Assembly: GCA_963740455.1 (NCBI GenBank)
Contig: CAVUEF010000012.1
Location: 186,001-250,000 of the forward strand
From: Paucibacter sp963740455
Lineage (GTDB): Bacteria; Pseudomonadota; Gammaproteobacteria; Burkholderiales; Burkholderiaceae_C
Length of the DNA stretch: 64,000 nt
Direction: 5' to 3'
Both the position numbers and the translations under genes were made by a program. Position 1 is the stretch's first letter. The number at the start of each line of letters is the position of its first letter. The notes under the pieces are model-generated. The model saw only the letters and a list, made by a program, of their open reading frames with translations. It had not been told where the DNA came from and did not search any database. Below, one piece after another: positions 45,191-54,774 of this stretch.

Positions 45191-45861
45191 TAGTTTGCAA
45201 TTTTTTCCAGGCAATAACCGAGGCCACGCACGGTGGCAATGCGTATCGGGCCCTGCTCGATCTTTTTGCGCAGACGATGGATATACACCTCGATGGCGTT
45301 GTTGCTGACCTCTTCGCCCCACTCGCACAAATGTTCGACCAGTTGGTCTTTGCTGACGAGCCGGCCGGCGCGTTGCAGCAGCACTTCGAGCAAGCTCAGT
45401 TCGCGCGCCGACAGCTCGATCATCTGTTCGTTGATGTAGGCCACGCGCCCGGTGGCGTCAAAGCTCAGCGGGCCATGCTTGATGACACTCGATGCCGTGC
45501 CCAGGCCGCGCCGCGTCAGGGCGCGCACGCGGGCTTCGAGTTCCTGCAAGGAAAAGGGCTTGGCCATGTAGTCGTCGGCGCCCAGGTCGAGTCCCTTGAC
45601 GCGTTGCTCGACGCTGTCGACCGCGGTCAGAATCAGCACCGGCACGGCCGACCCGCGCGCGCGCAGTTTGCGCAGCACATCCAGGCCATGCATGCGCGGC
45701 AGCCCCAGGTCAAGGATCAGCAGGTCGAACTCATGCGACGCGAGCGCCGCGTCGGCCTCGGAGCCGCTGCTCACCTGATCCACCGCATAACCAGCGTTGC
45801 GCAGCGAGCGCAACAGTCCGTCGGCCAGCACTTGGTCGTCTTCGGCAATCAGAATGCGCAT
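45190..45861 (-). CDS. OmpR/TctD-family response regulator
   Basis: 223 aa. Receiver domain with acidic EDD pocket near residue 7-9, phosphoacceptor Asp in LLILDLGLPRMHG near 51, and Lys in DDYMAKPFS; C-terminal winged-helix DNA-binding domain (LSARELSLLEVLLQRAGRLVS, VYIHRLRKKIE). Transcription factor of the pair with the downstream kinase. Its stop codon abuts the tandem repeat, so the mRNA between regulator and kinase would carry two long hairpins. Confidence 0.92.
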   Translation of the reverse strand: MRILIAEDDQVLADGLLRSLRNAGYAVDQVSSGSEADAALASHEFDLLILDLGLPRMHGLDVLRKLRARGSAVPVLILTAVDSVEQRVKGLDLGADDYMAKPFSLQELEARVRALTRRGLGTASSVIKHGPLSFDATGRVAYINEQMIELSARELSLLEVLLQRAGRLVSKDQLVEHLCEWGEEVSNNAIEVYIHRLRKKIEQGPIRIATVRGLGYCLEKIAN

Positions 45862-45955
45862 GCTGTTTCCATTACTGTCTTCTCGCTCAACGAAGGTGGA
45901 ATGCCCCTAATTTTAGGGAGCCCCTGCAGAAAATCCGCTGCAAGACACAAAAGTA

Positions 45956-45971
45956 CTGTACGAATATACAG
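45956..45971 (+). promoter_or_regulatory. LexA (SOS) box of recA
   Basis: CTGTACGAATATACAG matches CTGT-N8-ACAG perfectly with an A/T-rich centre, 39 bases before the recA ATG. A CATAAT hexamer at 45979-45984 is a plausible -10 immediately downstream, so bound LexA would cover the promoter. Confidence 0.9.
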
Positions 45972-46010
45972 ATTGAGTCATAATTCTGCATCGAACCCGA
46001 AAGGCACACC

Positions 46011-47042
<1,032 letters not shown>

Positions 47043-47178
47043 CAGGCCGCTTTTTAGCTGACCGCTTGGCGATGCTGCACTCGTTTGGCGTCAAACGGCG
47101 CCTGTCCGGGCTGTTCAACGCCGACCGCGGACCGACCCGTCGGCAAGCGCCGCACCCCGTGGCACAAGCAAGCTTGTC

Positions 47179-47700
47179 ATGGCGCCGGTGAAGACTTTGT
47201 CGCTGAAGGCACGCGCCATCGGCTTGCTTGCCAACCGGGAGCACAGCCGCAGCGAGCTGCGCCGCAAATTGCTGCGGCTGGCGCGCGCGCAGTCGCTCAA
47301 GGAGCGACAGGCGCTGGGCGACGCGGCGGCCGAGGCGGCGGACACCGTTGCCGCAACCGACTTGACCGCGTCGGTAGACGCCTTGCTCGATTGGCTGCAA
47401 GCGCAGGGCTATTTGAGCGAAGCCCGATTCATCGAGTCGCGCGTCAACGCGCGTGCCCCGCGTTATGGCAATTTGCGCATCCAGCAGGAGCTCTCCCAGC
47501 ATGGTGTGGCGCCCGATGAAGCCAGCCGCTTGGCTCTCAAGCAGACCGAACTGGCACGCGCGCGCCTGGTCTGGCAACGCAAGTTTGGTCAACTCGCTCA
47601 GGACGCCGCCGGGCGAGCCCGGCAAATGCGCTTTCTGGCCGGACGCGGTTTTTCGACCGATGTCATTCGCAAGCTGGTGCGGGGAGACGCCGAAGATTGA
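47179..47700 (+). CDS. recX: RecA regulatory protein RecX
   Basis: 173 aa. Three-helix tandem repeats typical of RecX: RAIGLLANREHSRSELRRKL, LLDWLQAQGYLSEARFIESRV, RGFSTDVIRKLV. It modulates RecA filaments. The central linker (about 45-62, rich in Ala) is longer than in E. coli RecX. ATG at 47179 chosen for the conserved SLKARAIGLL distance. Confidence 0.93.
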   Translation: MAPVKTLSLKARAIGLLANREHSRSELRRKLLRLARAQSLKERQALGDAAAEAADTVAATDLTASVDALLDWLQAQGYLSEARFIESRVNARAPRYGNLRIQQELSQHGVAPDEASRLALKQTELARARLVWQRKFGQLAQDAAGRARQMRFLAGRGFSTDVIRKLVRGDAED

Positions 47701-47821
47701 CCTCGGACAGGCTCGGCCCGGGACCGCAAAGCTGTTTGTGCGGCGCACCATGTTACATTGCCGCCTGTTGTCCGCGCCCTCCGCGTCGACGCGCTTTCCT
47801 GGTCAGTTTCTGCCCGCCCAG

Positions 47822-48424
47822 ATGTCCCTGCCCCCCGCATTCCCCGAGCGCAAGCTCATGCATCGTCGCAGCATAGACGTGCACGTCTATGCCCGTGACG
47901 ATGGTCTGTGGGAGCTTGACGCCCAGTTGAAGGACGTGAAGACGCGCGACATCACGCTGGCCGGCGAGTTGCGTCATGCCGGCGATCCGGTGCACGAGAT
48001 GCTGCTGCGCCTGGTGGTCGACACCCAGTTGACCATACTCGAGGCGGGCGCGGCCACGCACTGGATGCCTTATCCCGGCCACTGCGATGACCACGACAAT
48101 GCCTATGCACGCCTGGTCGGGCTGAATCTGCTCAAGGGCTTCAGGCGCGATCTCACCATGCGACTGGGCGGCGTACAAGGCTGCACGCACCTGACCGAGC
48201 TGTGCCAGGTCTTGCCCACCGCCGTGATCCAGGCCTTTGCCGGCGTGGTGCTCGACACCCATCAGGGCGAGGGCGGCGACAAGCCACCCTTCCAGATTGA
48301 TCGCTGCCACGCGTTGAGTCGTGACTCCGACGTCGTCAAGCTCCATTACCCCCGTTGGTATCGCACGCCTTCGAGCCCTCAGCCGCTCGCGCCGGAAGCG
48401 ACCGACGGGCCCTCTTCTCACTGA
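47822..48424 (+). CDS. DUF2889 family protein
   Basis: 200 aa. MSLPPAFPERKLMHRRSIDV and the core DDGLWELDAQLKDVKTRDI and GCTHLTELCQVLPTAVIQA match the DUF2889 pattern that sits between recX and sucC in many Burkholderiales. No catalytic function is established; no signal peptide or TM. The ATG at 47822 is preferred to earlier in-frame starts as it begins the conserved block. Confidence 0.85.
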   Translation: MSLPPAFPERKLMHRRSIDVHVYARDDGLWELDAQLKDVKTRDITLAGELRHAGDPVHEMLLRLVVDTQLTILEAGAATHWMPYPGHCDDHDNAYARLVGLNLLKGFRRDLTMRLGGVQGCTHLTELCQVLPTAVIQAFAGVVLDTHQGEGGDKPPFQIDRCHALSRDSDVVKLHYPRWYRTPSSPQPLAPEATDGPSSH

Positions 48425-48446
48425 ACTTTCCCAAGCGAGATCCTCT

Positions 48447-49607
48447 ATGAAGATTCATGAATACCAGGGCAAGGAAATCTTGCGCCAGTTTGGTGTACCG
48501 GTTCCCAAGGGATACCCGGCCTTCACCGTGCAGGAGGCGCTGGAAGCCGCACAGAAGCTGGGCGGCCCGGTGTGGGTCGTGAAGGCGCAAATCCACGCCG
48601 GCGGCCGCGGCAAGGGAGGTGGCGTCAAGCTGGCGCGCTCGATTGATGAGGTGAAGACCTTGTCGGAGCAGATTCTGGGCATGCAGTTGGTCACTCATCA
48701 GACCGGCCCGCAGGGTCAGAAAGTGCGCCGTCTCTTGATCGAAGAAGGTGCCGACATCCGCAAAGAGTATTACGTCGCGGCAGTTACCGACAGAGCCACG
48801 CAACGCGTGGCGATGATGGCGTCCTCCGAGGGCGGCATGGACATCGAGGAAGTCGCGCACGCCACGCCCGAGAAGATTCTCAAGGTCTTTGTCGATCCGG
48901 CGGTCGGCCTGACCGCCGCGCAGGGCGCCGCGTTGGCCAAGGGCATTGGCGTGCCCGAAGCCTCGCAGGCGCAGGCCATCGACGTGCTGCAAAAACTCTA
49001 TCAGTGCTATATGCAAACCGATTGCTCGTTGGCCGAAATCAACCCGCTGATTCTGGAAGGCAACGGCCATATCAAGGCGCTGGACGCGAAGTTCAACTTC
49101 GACCCCAACGCCTTGTTCCGTCACCCTGAAATCGTCGCCTACCGCGATCTCGACGAAGAAGATCCGGCTGAAATCGAAGCCAGCAAGTTCGACCTCGCCT
49201 ATATCAGCCTGGACGGCAATATCGGCTGCCTGGTGAATGGCGCCGGACTGGCCATGGCCACCATGGACACCATCAAGCTGTTTGGCGGCGAGCCCGCCAA
49301 CTTCCTTGACGTGGGCGGCGGCGCGACGGCCGAGAAGGTGACTGAAGCCTTCAAGATCATGCTCAAGAATCCCGAGGTCAAGGGCATTCTGGTCAACATC
49401 TTTGGCGGCATCATGAAGTGCGACACGATTGCCGAAGGCGTCATAGCGGCGTGCAAGGCCGTGAATCTGTCGGTGCCGCTCGTCGTGCGCATGAAGGGCA
49501 CCAACGAAGACCAGGGCAAGAAGATGCTGAGCGAGTCGGGCCTGCCCATCATCAGCGCCGACACCATGGCCGAGGCGGCAACCAAGATTGTTGCGGCAGT
49601 AGCTTAG
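48447..49607 (+). CDS. sucC: Succinyl-CoA synthetase subunit beta
   Basis: 386 aa ATP-grasp protein. MKIHEYQGKEILRQFGVPVP start, nucleotide-binding KAQIHAGGRGKGGGVK, and the CoA-domain NIFGGIMKCDTIAEG end. It makes succinyl-CoA or ATP/GTP in the TCA cycle with SucD. Separated from sucD by an 80-base gap carrying a structured repeat. Confidence 0.97.
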   Translation: MKIHEYQGKEILRQFGVPVPKGYPAFTVQEALEAAQKLGGPVWVVKAQIHAGGRGKGGGVKLARSIDEVKTLSEQILGMQLVTHQTGPQGQKVRRLLIEEGADIRKEYYVAAVTDRATQRVAMMASSEGGMDIEEVAHATPEKILKVFVDPAVGLTAAQGAALAKGIGVPEASQAQAIDVLQKLYQCYMQTDCSLAEINPLILEGNGHIKALDAKFNFDPNALFRHPEIVAYRDLDEEDPAEIEASKFDLAYISLDGNIGCLVNGAGLAMATMDTIKLFGGEPANFLDVGGGATAEKVTEAFKIMLKNPEVKGILVNIFGGIMKCDTIAEGVIAACKAVNLSVPLVVRMKGTNEDQGKKMLSESGLPIISADTMAEAATKIVAAVA

Positions 49608-49608
49608 A

Positions 49609-49672
49609 GACCTTGCGGGACAGACCTTGAGACCCGCGCAGCGGCCGAAAGCTCTGTCCCCAACTGACCAGA
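49609..49672. repeat. Diverged inverted copy of the structured 70-bp repeat
   Basis: Reverse-complement relative of the 45049-45190 units. The outer stem is GGACAGA/TCTGTCC instead of GGCCAGA/TCTGGCC, a paired change that keeps base pairing; the inner stem is CCGC/GCGG instead of CCACGC/GCGTGG. It starts two bases after the sucC stop and ends 15 bases before the sucD ATG. Confidence 0.8.
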
Positions 49673-49687
49673 TAGAAAGATATTGCG

Positions 49688-50581
49688 ATGAGCATCTACA
49701 TCAACAAAGACACCAAGGTCATCACCCAAGGCATCACCGGCAAGACGGGTCAGTTCCACACCCGCATGTGCCGTGATTACGCCAACGGCAAGAACTGTTT
49801 CGTGGCCGGCGTGAATCCCAAGAGGGCGGGCGAAAGCTTCGAAGGCATTCCCATCTACGCCAATGTGGGCGAGGCGGCCCAAGCCAGCGGCGCCACGGTG
49901 AGCGTGATTTACGTGCCGCCCGCCGGCGCCGCCGCCGCGATCTGGGAAGCCGTCGAGGCCGATCTGGACCTGGCGATCTGCATCACCGAGGGCATCCCGG
50001 TGCGCGACATGCTGGAGGTGCGCAACAAGATGCGCGCCAAGGTCGCCGCGGGCGGCAAGAACACCCTGCTGCTGGGCCCCAATTGCCCGGGACTGATCAC
50101 GCCTGACGAGATCAAGATCGGCATCATGCCCGGACACATTCACCGCAAGGGCCGCGTCGGCGTGGTGTCGCGCTCGGGTACGCTGACCTATGAAGCGGTG
50201 GCCCAACTGACCGAGATCGGTCTGGGGCAATCGAGTGCGGTGGGCATTGGTGGCGACCCCATCAACGGCCTCAAGCACATCGACATCATGAAGGCCTTCA
50301 ACGATGACCCCGAGACCGACGCCGTCATCATGATTGGCGAGATCGGTGGCCCGGACGAAGCCGAGGCCGCGCTCTGGTGCAAGGACCACATGAAGAAACC
50401 CATCGTCGGCTTCATCGCCGGCGTGACCGCGCCGGCCGGCAAGCGCATGGGCCACGCCGGCGCCTTGATCAGCGGCGGCGCCGACACGGCCAATGCCAAG
50501 CTTGAAGTGATGGAGGCCTGCGGCTTCACGATCACGCGCAACCCCTCCGAGATGGCCAGGCTGCTCAAGGCCCTGCTCTGA
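49688..50581 (+). CDS. sucD: Succinyl-CoA synthetase subunit alpha
   Basis: 297 aa. CoA-binding Rossmann domain (VITQGITGKTGQFHT), and the phosphohistidine region GRVGVVSRSGTLTYE and GHAGALI with His near 250. Forms the alpha2beta2 enzyme with SucC. Start ATG at 49688 with GATAGAAAG-like SD. Confidence 0.97.
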   Translation: MSIYINKDTKVITQGITGKTGQFHTRMCRDYANGKNCFVAGVNPKRAGESFEGIPIYANVGEAAQASGATVSVIYVPPAGAAAAIWEAVEADLDLAICITEGIPVRDMLEVRNKMRAKVAAGGKNTLLLGPNCPGLITPDEIKIGIMPGHIHRKGRVGVVSRSGTLTYEAVAQLTEIGLGQSSAVGIGGDPINGLKHIDIMKAFNDDPETDAVIMIGEIGGPDEAEAALWCKDHMKKPIVGFIAGVTAPAGKRMGHAGALISGGADTANAKLEVMEACGFTITRNPSEMARLLKALL

Positions 50582-50701
50582 GCCGTGCGCGCCCGTGTTT
50601 GCCGGCAGTCACCCGGCCCAAGCCGGGAAGCGCGGCGGTAGTATCCGCCACATGGATCAGTTGACGAACCCCGTCTGAGTTTGCCTCATGCGGCCACCGG
50701 C

Positions 50702-51769
50702 ATGACCAAGAAAACGGGCTTCTGGCAACGGCTGCTGGGCAAGGCTGCACCAGCGCCGACGCCGACGCCGACGCCCGCCCCTGCCACGGCCGCACCGTCC
50801 GCGCCTGCTGCCCCGTCGACACCAGGCCCGACGCGCTATCGGCGCGAGGCTGAGCTGGGACGAGGTTCAATGGGCACGGTCTATCTGGCCACCGACTTGC
50901 AGACCTCGCGCAAGGTGGCGCTGAAGCTGCTTAGCTTGCAGCGCGAGTTCTCGCCCGGCGATCTGGCCGAAGTGCGCCAGCGCTTCGTGCGCGAGGCACG
51001 CGCCGCCGCCAGCCTGCGGCATCCCGACATTCTGGAACTGCTGGACTCGGGCGAAACCGGTCAGGACGCCTGGATCGTGATGGAACTGGTGCGGGGCCAG
51101 GACCTCAGCGCGCACACGCGCGTCGGTCAGCTGCTGCCGGTTGGCCAGGTGCTGCATATCACGTCAAGGTTGGCGCGCGCCTTGGCCTATGCGCACAGCC
51201 AAGGCGTCGTGCATCGCGACATCAAGCCCGCCAATGTTTTGATAGCACTGGCCAGCGACACGGTCAAGCTGAGCGATTTCGGCATTGCGCGCATCGCCGA
51301 TGGCACGCGCACGCGTACCGGACTGGTGCTGGGCACGCCATCGTTCATGTCGCCCGAGCAACTGGTCGGGCTGCGCGTTGACGGGCGCAGCGATTTGTAT
51401 TCGCTGGGCGTGTTGCTGTTCCAGTTGCTCAGTGGGCAATTGCCGCACCGCGCCGAGTCGATGGCGCGCCTGATGTTCGAGATTGCCAATGAGCCTGCCC
51501 CCGATGTGCGCAGCCTGCGCGCGGACCTGCCTGAATCCTTGGGCCTGGTGGTGGCGCTCGCACTGGAGAAGCGGCCTGAACTGCGCTATGTCAACGGCGA
51601 CCAGTTCGCCGATGACCTTGATGCCGTGGCGGCCCAACTGTCGGCGATGCCGGACCTTGCCGATGCCAACCCGACTGGCATGCACGCCACTGACGAGTCA
51701 AAGCGGACGGCGGACAGCTTCGCGCAAACCCAGGCACTGCAATCCGACCAGAGCAGGCACAATCCCTAG
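50702..51769 (+). CDS. Ser/Thr protein kinase (PknB-like, without PASTA)
   Basis: 355 aa. A Pro/Ala-Thr linker (about 24-45, repeats of PT and PA) precedes a complete Hanks kinase: glycine loop ELGRGSMGTVY, VAIK-like VALKLL, catalytic VHRDIKPANVL, DFGIARI and GTPSFMSPEQL. No TM or PASTA domain follows, so it is cytoplasmic. The next genes encode PP2C and FHA proteins, the classic phospho-Ser/Thr signalling set. ATG at 50702 (MTKKTGFW) is chosen; an earlier in-frame codon is less likely. Confidence 0.92.
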   Translation: MTKKTGFWQRLLGKAAPAPTPTPTPAPATAAPSAPAAPSTPGPTRYRREAELGRGSMGTVYLATDLQTSRKVALKLLSLQREFSPGDLAEVRQRFVREARAAASLRHPDILELLDSGETGQDAWIVMELVRGQDLSAHTRVGQLLPVGQVLHITSRLARALAYAHSQGVVHRDIKPANVLIALASDTVKLSDFGIARIADGTRTRTGLVLGTPSFMSPEQLVGLRVDGRSDLYSLGVLLFQLLSGQLPHRAESMARLMFEIANEPAPDVRSLRADLPESLGLVVALALEKRPELRYVNGDQFADDLDAVAAQLSAMPDLADANPTGMHATDESKRTADSFAQTQALQSDQSRHNP

Positions 51770-51795
51770 CTTCACGACACCCAGCGAACCCTCAT

Positions 51796-52584
51796 ATGAC
51801 CTGCGAGTTTTTCGGCGCCATCGATGTCGGGCGCGCGCGCGACAACAATGAGGACTCGATCGCACTTGAGCCCGACGTGGCGCTGGCCGTGCTGGCCGAT
51901 GGCATGGGCGGCTACAACGCCGGCGAAGTGGCCAGCGGCATGGTCACCAGCTTCATCAAGAGCGAACTCGGGCGCTGGCTCAAAGAAGCGGCCGACAGCG
52001 CGAGCGATCACGACGTGAAGCGCGCCATGGACATCTGCGTTGACAACGCCAACCGAGCCATTTTCAACTCAGCCAACAGCAATCCCAAATACGCCGGCAT
52101 GGGCACGACCTTGGTGGTGGCGGTGTGGCGCGAGGGGCGGCTGCTGCTGGGCCACGTCGGCGATTCGCGCGCCTACCGCTTTCGCGACGACTCGCTGTCC
52201 CAGCTGACCCGCGATCACTCACTGTTGCAGGAACAGCTCGATGCCGGCATCATCACGCCCGAAGAGGCGGCTTATTCCTCCAACAAGAACCTGGTGACAC
52301 GCGCCGTCGGCGTCGAAGACACCGTGATGCTGGAGACCCATTTGCACGAGGCGCTGCCCGGGGACATCTATCTGATGTGCTCGGACGGTTTATCCGATAT
52401 GCTGGACGACGCTACGATTGGCCAGATGCTTCGAACCAACGACAATCTGCCAGACACCGCGGCTGCGCTGATCGCTGGCGCCAACGAGATGGGCGGACGG
52501 GATAACATCGCCGTGATATTGGCCCGCGTGGAGGGCCGCGCAGGCTCGGGATCGCGCTCCTGGTGGCCGTTCGGCCGACGCTGA
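51796..52584 (+). CDS. PP2C-type Ser/Thr phosphatase
   Basis: 262 aa. Metal-binding motifs DVGRARDNNEDSIA, LADGMGGYNAGEVAS, GHVGDSRAYRFRD, LMCSDGLSDM and GGRDNIAVIL are intact. It should dephosphorylate targets of the adjacent kinase. Separated by 26 bases from the kinase gene. Confidence 0.93.
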   Translation: MTCEFFGAIDVGRARDNNEDSIALEPDVALAVLADGMGGYNAGEVASGMVTSFIKSELGRWLKEAADSASDHDVKRAMDICVDNANRAIFNSANSNPKYAGMGTTLVVAVWREGRLLLGHVGDSRAYRFRDDSLSQLTRDHSLLQEQLDAGIITPEEAAYSSNKNLVTRAVGVEDTVMLETHLHEALPGDIYLMCSDGLSDMLDDATIGQMLRTNDNLPDTAAALIAGANEMGGRDNIAVILARVEGRAGSGSRSWWPFGRR

Positions 52585-52654
52585 GCGGGAACCCCAGAAG
52601 GTCAGCAAGTACGCACGATAACCGCAACAGTAGACGACTAATTCGAGGTCAAGC

Positions 52655-53317
52655 ATGGCTAAGCTGGTGGTGTCGCTCGACGCAGTGGTGATCAAGGATG
52701 TGCAGATCACCAAGGACAAGACTACGTTGGGGCGTCGACCGTACAACGACATCGTGATCGACAACCTGGCGGTCAGCGGCGAGCACGCGGTGCTGCAGAT
52801 GGTGGGCTCGGACGTGTTCATCGAAGACCTGAACAGCACCAACGGCACCTACATCAACGGCAAGGCCATCAAGAAGCAGTTGCTGGCTCACAATGACACC
52901 GTGGAGATCGGCAAGTACAAGATCAAGTACCTTGTCGAGGAGAACCAGGACTACGAAAAGACCATGATTCTGCAACCCGGTGCACAGCCGCTGGGTGCAC
53001 CGCTGGGCTTGTTTCCGTCACAAGCCGCCGCTGCCGGAGTGGGCACCAGCAGCAGCACACCAGCGTCGGTGAAGGTCCTCAACGGCGCCGCTGCGGGACG
53101 CCAGGTTACGCTCAGCAAAGTGGTCACCACCGTAGGCAAGCCCGGCGTGCAGGTGGCATCCATCACCAAGCGTCCCAGCGGTTATGTGTTCGCCCACGTG
53201 GAAGGCGCGGCACGTCCCAGCGTGAACGGGGTTCCCCTCACGGGCGAATCGGTTCCTCTCAAGAACGGTGACATGATCGAGCTGGCCGGCACCCAGATGC
53301 AATTCAACCAGCCCTGA
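52655..53317 (+). CDS. FHA-domain protein with two FHA-like domains
   Basis: 220 aa. The first FHA (about 22-95) has the phosphothreonine-binding GRRPYNDIVID, SGEHA and NSTNGTYINGK motifs. A Ser/Ala linker follows and a second, degenerate FHA-like beta-domain (about 135-220; TTVGKPGVQ, PSVNGVPLTGE). It recognises phospho-Thr peptides and probably couples the kinase/phosphatase pair to partners. GAGG lies 8 bases before the ATG. Confidence 0.9.
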   Translation: MAKLVVSLDAVVIKDVQITKDKTTLGRRPYNDIVIDNLAVSGEHAVLQMVGSDVFIEDLNSTNGTYINGKAIKKQLLAHNDTVEIGKYKIKYLVEENQDYEKTMILQPGAQPLGAPLGLFPSQAAAAGVGTSSSTPASVKVLNGAAAGRQVTLSKVVTTVGKPGVQVASITKRPSGYVFAHVEGAARPSVNGVPLTGESVPLKNGDMIELAGTQMQFNQP

Positions 53318-53598
53318 ACCGCATTCCCGAGCTTGATCGATGCTTCCGGATGTGACGCATTTCACGCCAGCGCGAGATGCACCTCGATGCGTCGAAGTTT
53401 CTGCCCGCAAACGCGCATTTCCGCCTTGTGTCGAAAGGTGCGAAGCATCACCATGAGGGCCTGATTGGACAAGCGGCAAGTCGTCCCGAGTGGCGTCTTT
53501 GATGCGCTCGTCAGTTCAGACCAAGCCCCGTGTGAAACCTGATCGCGGGAAAGCCTCTCATACCAGCGGCAAGCTGTTGCCGCACACATGGTCGGTTC
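53318..53598. other. Region between the FHA gene and the metallo-beta-lactamase gene
   Basis: 281 bases of lower GC, with short ORFs on both strands but no gene of convincing codon use. No terminator with T-run or promoter pair is clear. A 75-aa minus-strand ORF (53362-53589) was considered and not called. Confidence 0.4.
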
Positions 53599-54504
53599 AT
53601 GAATATTCGCGTTCTCGGTTGCTCGGGCGCCATCGCCTCAGGTTACAAGACCACGGCCTTCCTGCTCGATGACGACGTGCTCATCGATGCGGGCACCGGC
53701 GTGGGCGAGTTGCCACTGGACGAACTCGCCACCATCGACCACATCTTGCTCAGTCACTCGCACCTGGATCACATCCTGTCCATCGCCCTGCTGGCCGATG
53801 CGGTGATGCGTCTGCGCGAAGCGCAACGGCGCCCCCCGATCCAGATTCACGCTTTGCAAGCCACCCTCGACGCCTTGCGTCAGCATGTGTTCAACGGCAT
53901 CATCTGGCCCGATTTCACCCAGCTGCCGAGTGTTCAGGCCCCCGCCCTCCAGTTCGTGCCTTTCGAGGTCGGCGAAGTCGTTTGCTTGCCCGGCGCGCGC
54001 GGCGAACGTCGCGTCGAGGTGCTCAGCGCGCACCACACCGTGCCTGCGGTGGGGTTCGCTGTCGAAATGCCGCGACCCCTCGCACCGGGCCCCGGCGGCC
54101 CGGCGAGTTACTGGGTTTATACGGGCGACACCGGACCCAACCCCGCGCTGTGGAAACGTCTGCAGCAGATGCGGGTTGCGCACCTCGTGATCGAGACCGC
54201 GTTCAGCAACGAGGAGGATCAGCTCGCCCAGATCAGCCGCCATCTGTGCCCCCGCATGCTGGGCCGCGAGCTGGCTCAACTGGCCGAGCGGGTGCGCGTG
54301 CACATCACCCACATCAAGCCCGGCGAAGAAGCAGCGGTAATGGCCGAGGTCAGGGCGCTGTGCAGCGGGCACGATATTCAGGCGCTGCAGGCCGGACAGT
54401 GTTTCGAGCTGGACCCGCAGCGCGCTCGCGCCGGTCTGGCGGCTTCGCGCCCGTCTGCGCCAGGCACGCCTGCAGCATCGGCCGGCGTCGCCGCTTACAG
54501 GTAG
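53599..54504 (+). CDS. Metallo-beta-lactamase fold protein, class II cyclic-nucleotide phosphodiesterase-like
   Basis: 301 aa. Metal-binding motif LSHSHLDHI near residue 54, later His in SAHHTVPA, TGDTGPN and HITHIKPGEE give the beta-lactamase fold with two metal sites. The N-terminal MNIRVLGCSGA and class II PDE pattern suggest 3',5'-cAMP phosphodiesterase activity. It lies after the kinase/PP2C/FHA genes but 281 bases away. Ala/Pro-rich tail at the C-terminus. Could also be another hydrolase of this fold. Confidence 0.8.
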   Translation: MNIRVLGCSGAIASGYKTTAFLLDDDVLIDAGTGVGELPLDELATIDHILLSHSHLDHILSIALLADAVMRLREAQRRPPIQIHALQATLDALRQHVFNGIIWPDFTQLPSVQAPALQFVPFEVGEVVCLPGARGERRVEVLSAHHTVPAVGFAVEMPRPLAPGPGGPASYWVYTGDTGPNPALWKRLQQMRVAHLVIETAFSNEEDQLAQISRHLCPRMLGRELAQLAERVRVHITHIKPGEEAAVMAEVRALCSGHDIQALQAGQCFELDPQRARAGLAASRPSAPGTPAASAGVAAYR

Positions 54505-54774
54505 AGCAGCCCGCCAAGGGTCAGGTCATGCCTGACACGATCTGGAACTGCCTGTCGTGCGCTGAGCGAGCCATCGTCTGATTCAGAGGCGACATGGACC
54601 AAATTGCCGCCGGTACAAATGCACGCCCGATGCGGGCCCTGTCGCCGCGTGGTTTGCGTGAAGACCGCGACAAGTCTTCGGTCTGTGGTCCATCATCGGG
54701 GTTGAACCGGGCATGATGAGGTTCCGCTCGACGCCGAGTTGCCAAACCCAGAAGCCCACCCGGGTCCGTTGCGT

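Noticed and set aside
47750..47821. Earlier start for the DUF2889 protein
   Set aside because: The ORF is open but codes for non-conserved residues before the MSLPPAFP block.
53362..53589. 75-aa minus-strand ORF between the FHA and metallo-beta-lactamase genes
   Set aside because: No SD, no recognisable family and codon use not distinct from random ORFs here.
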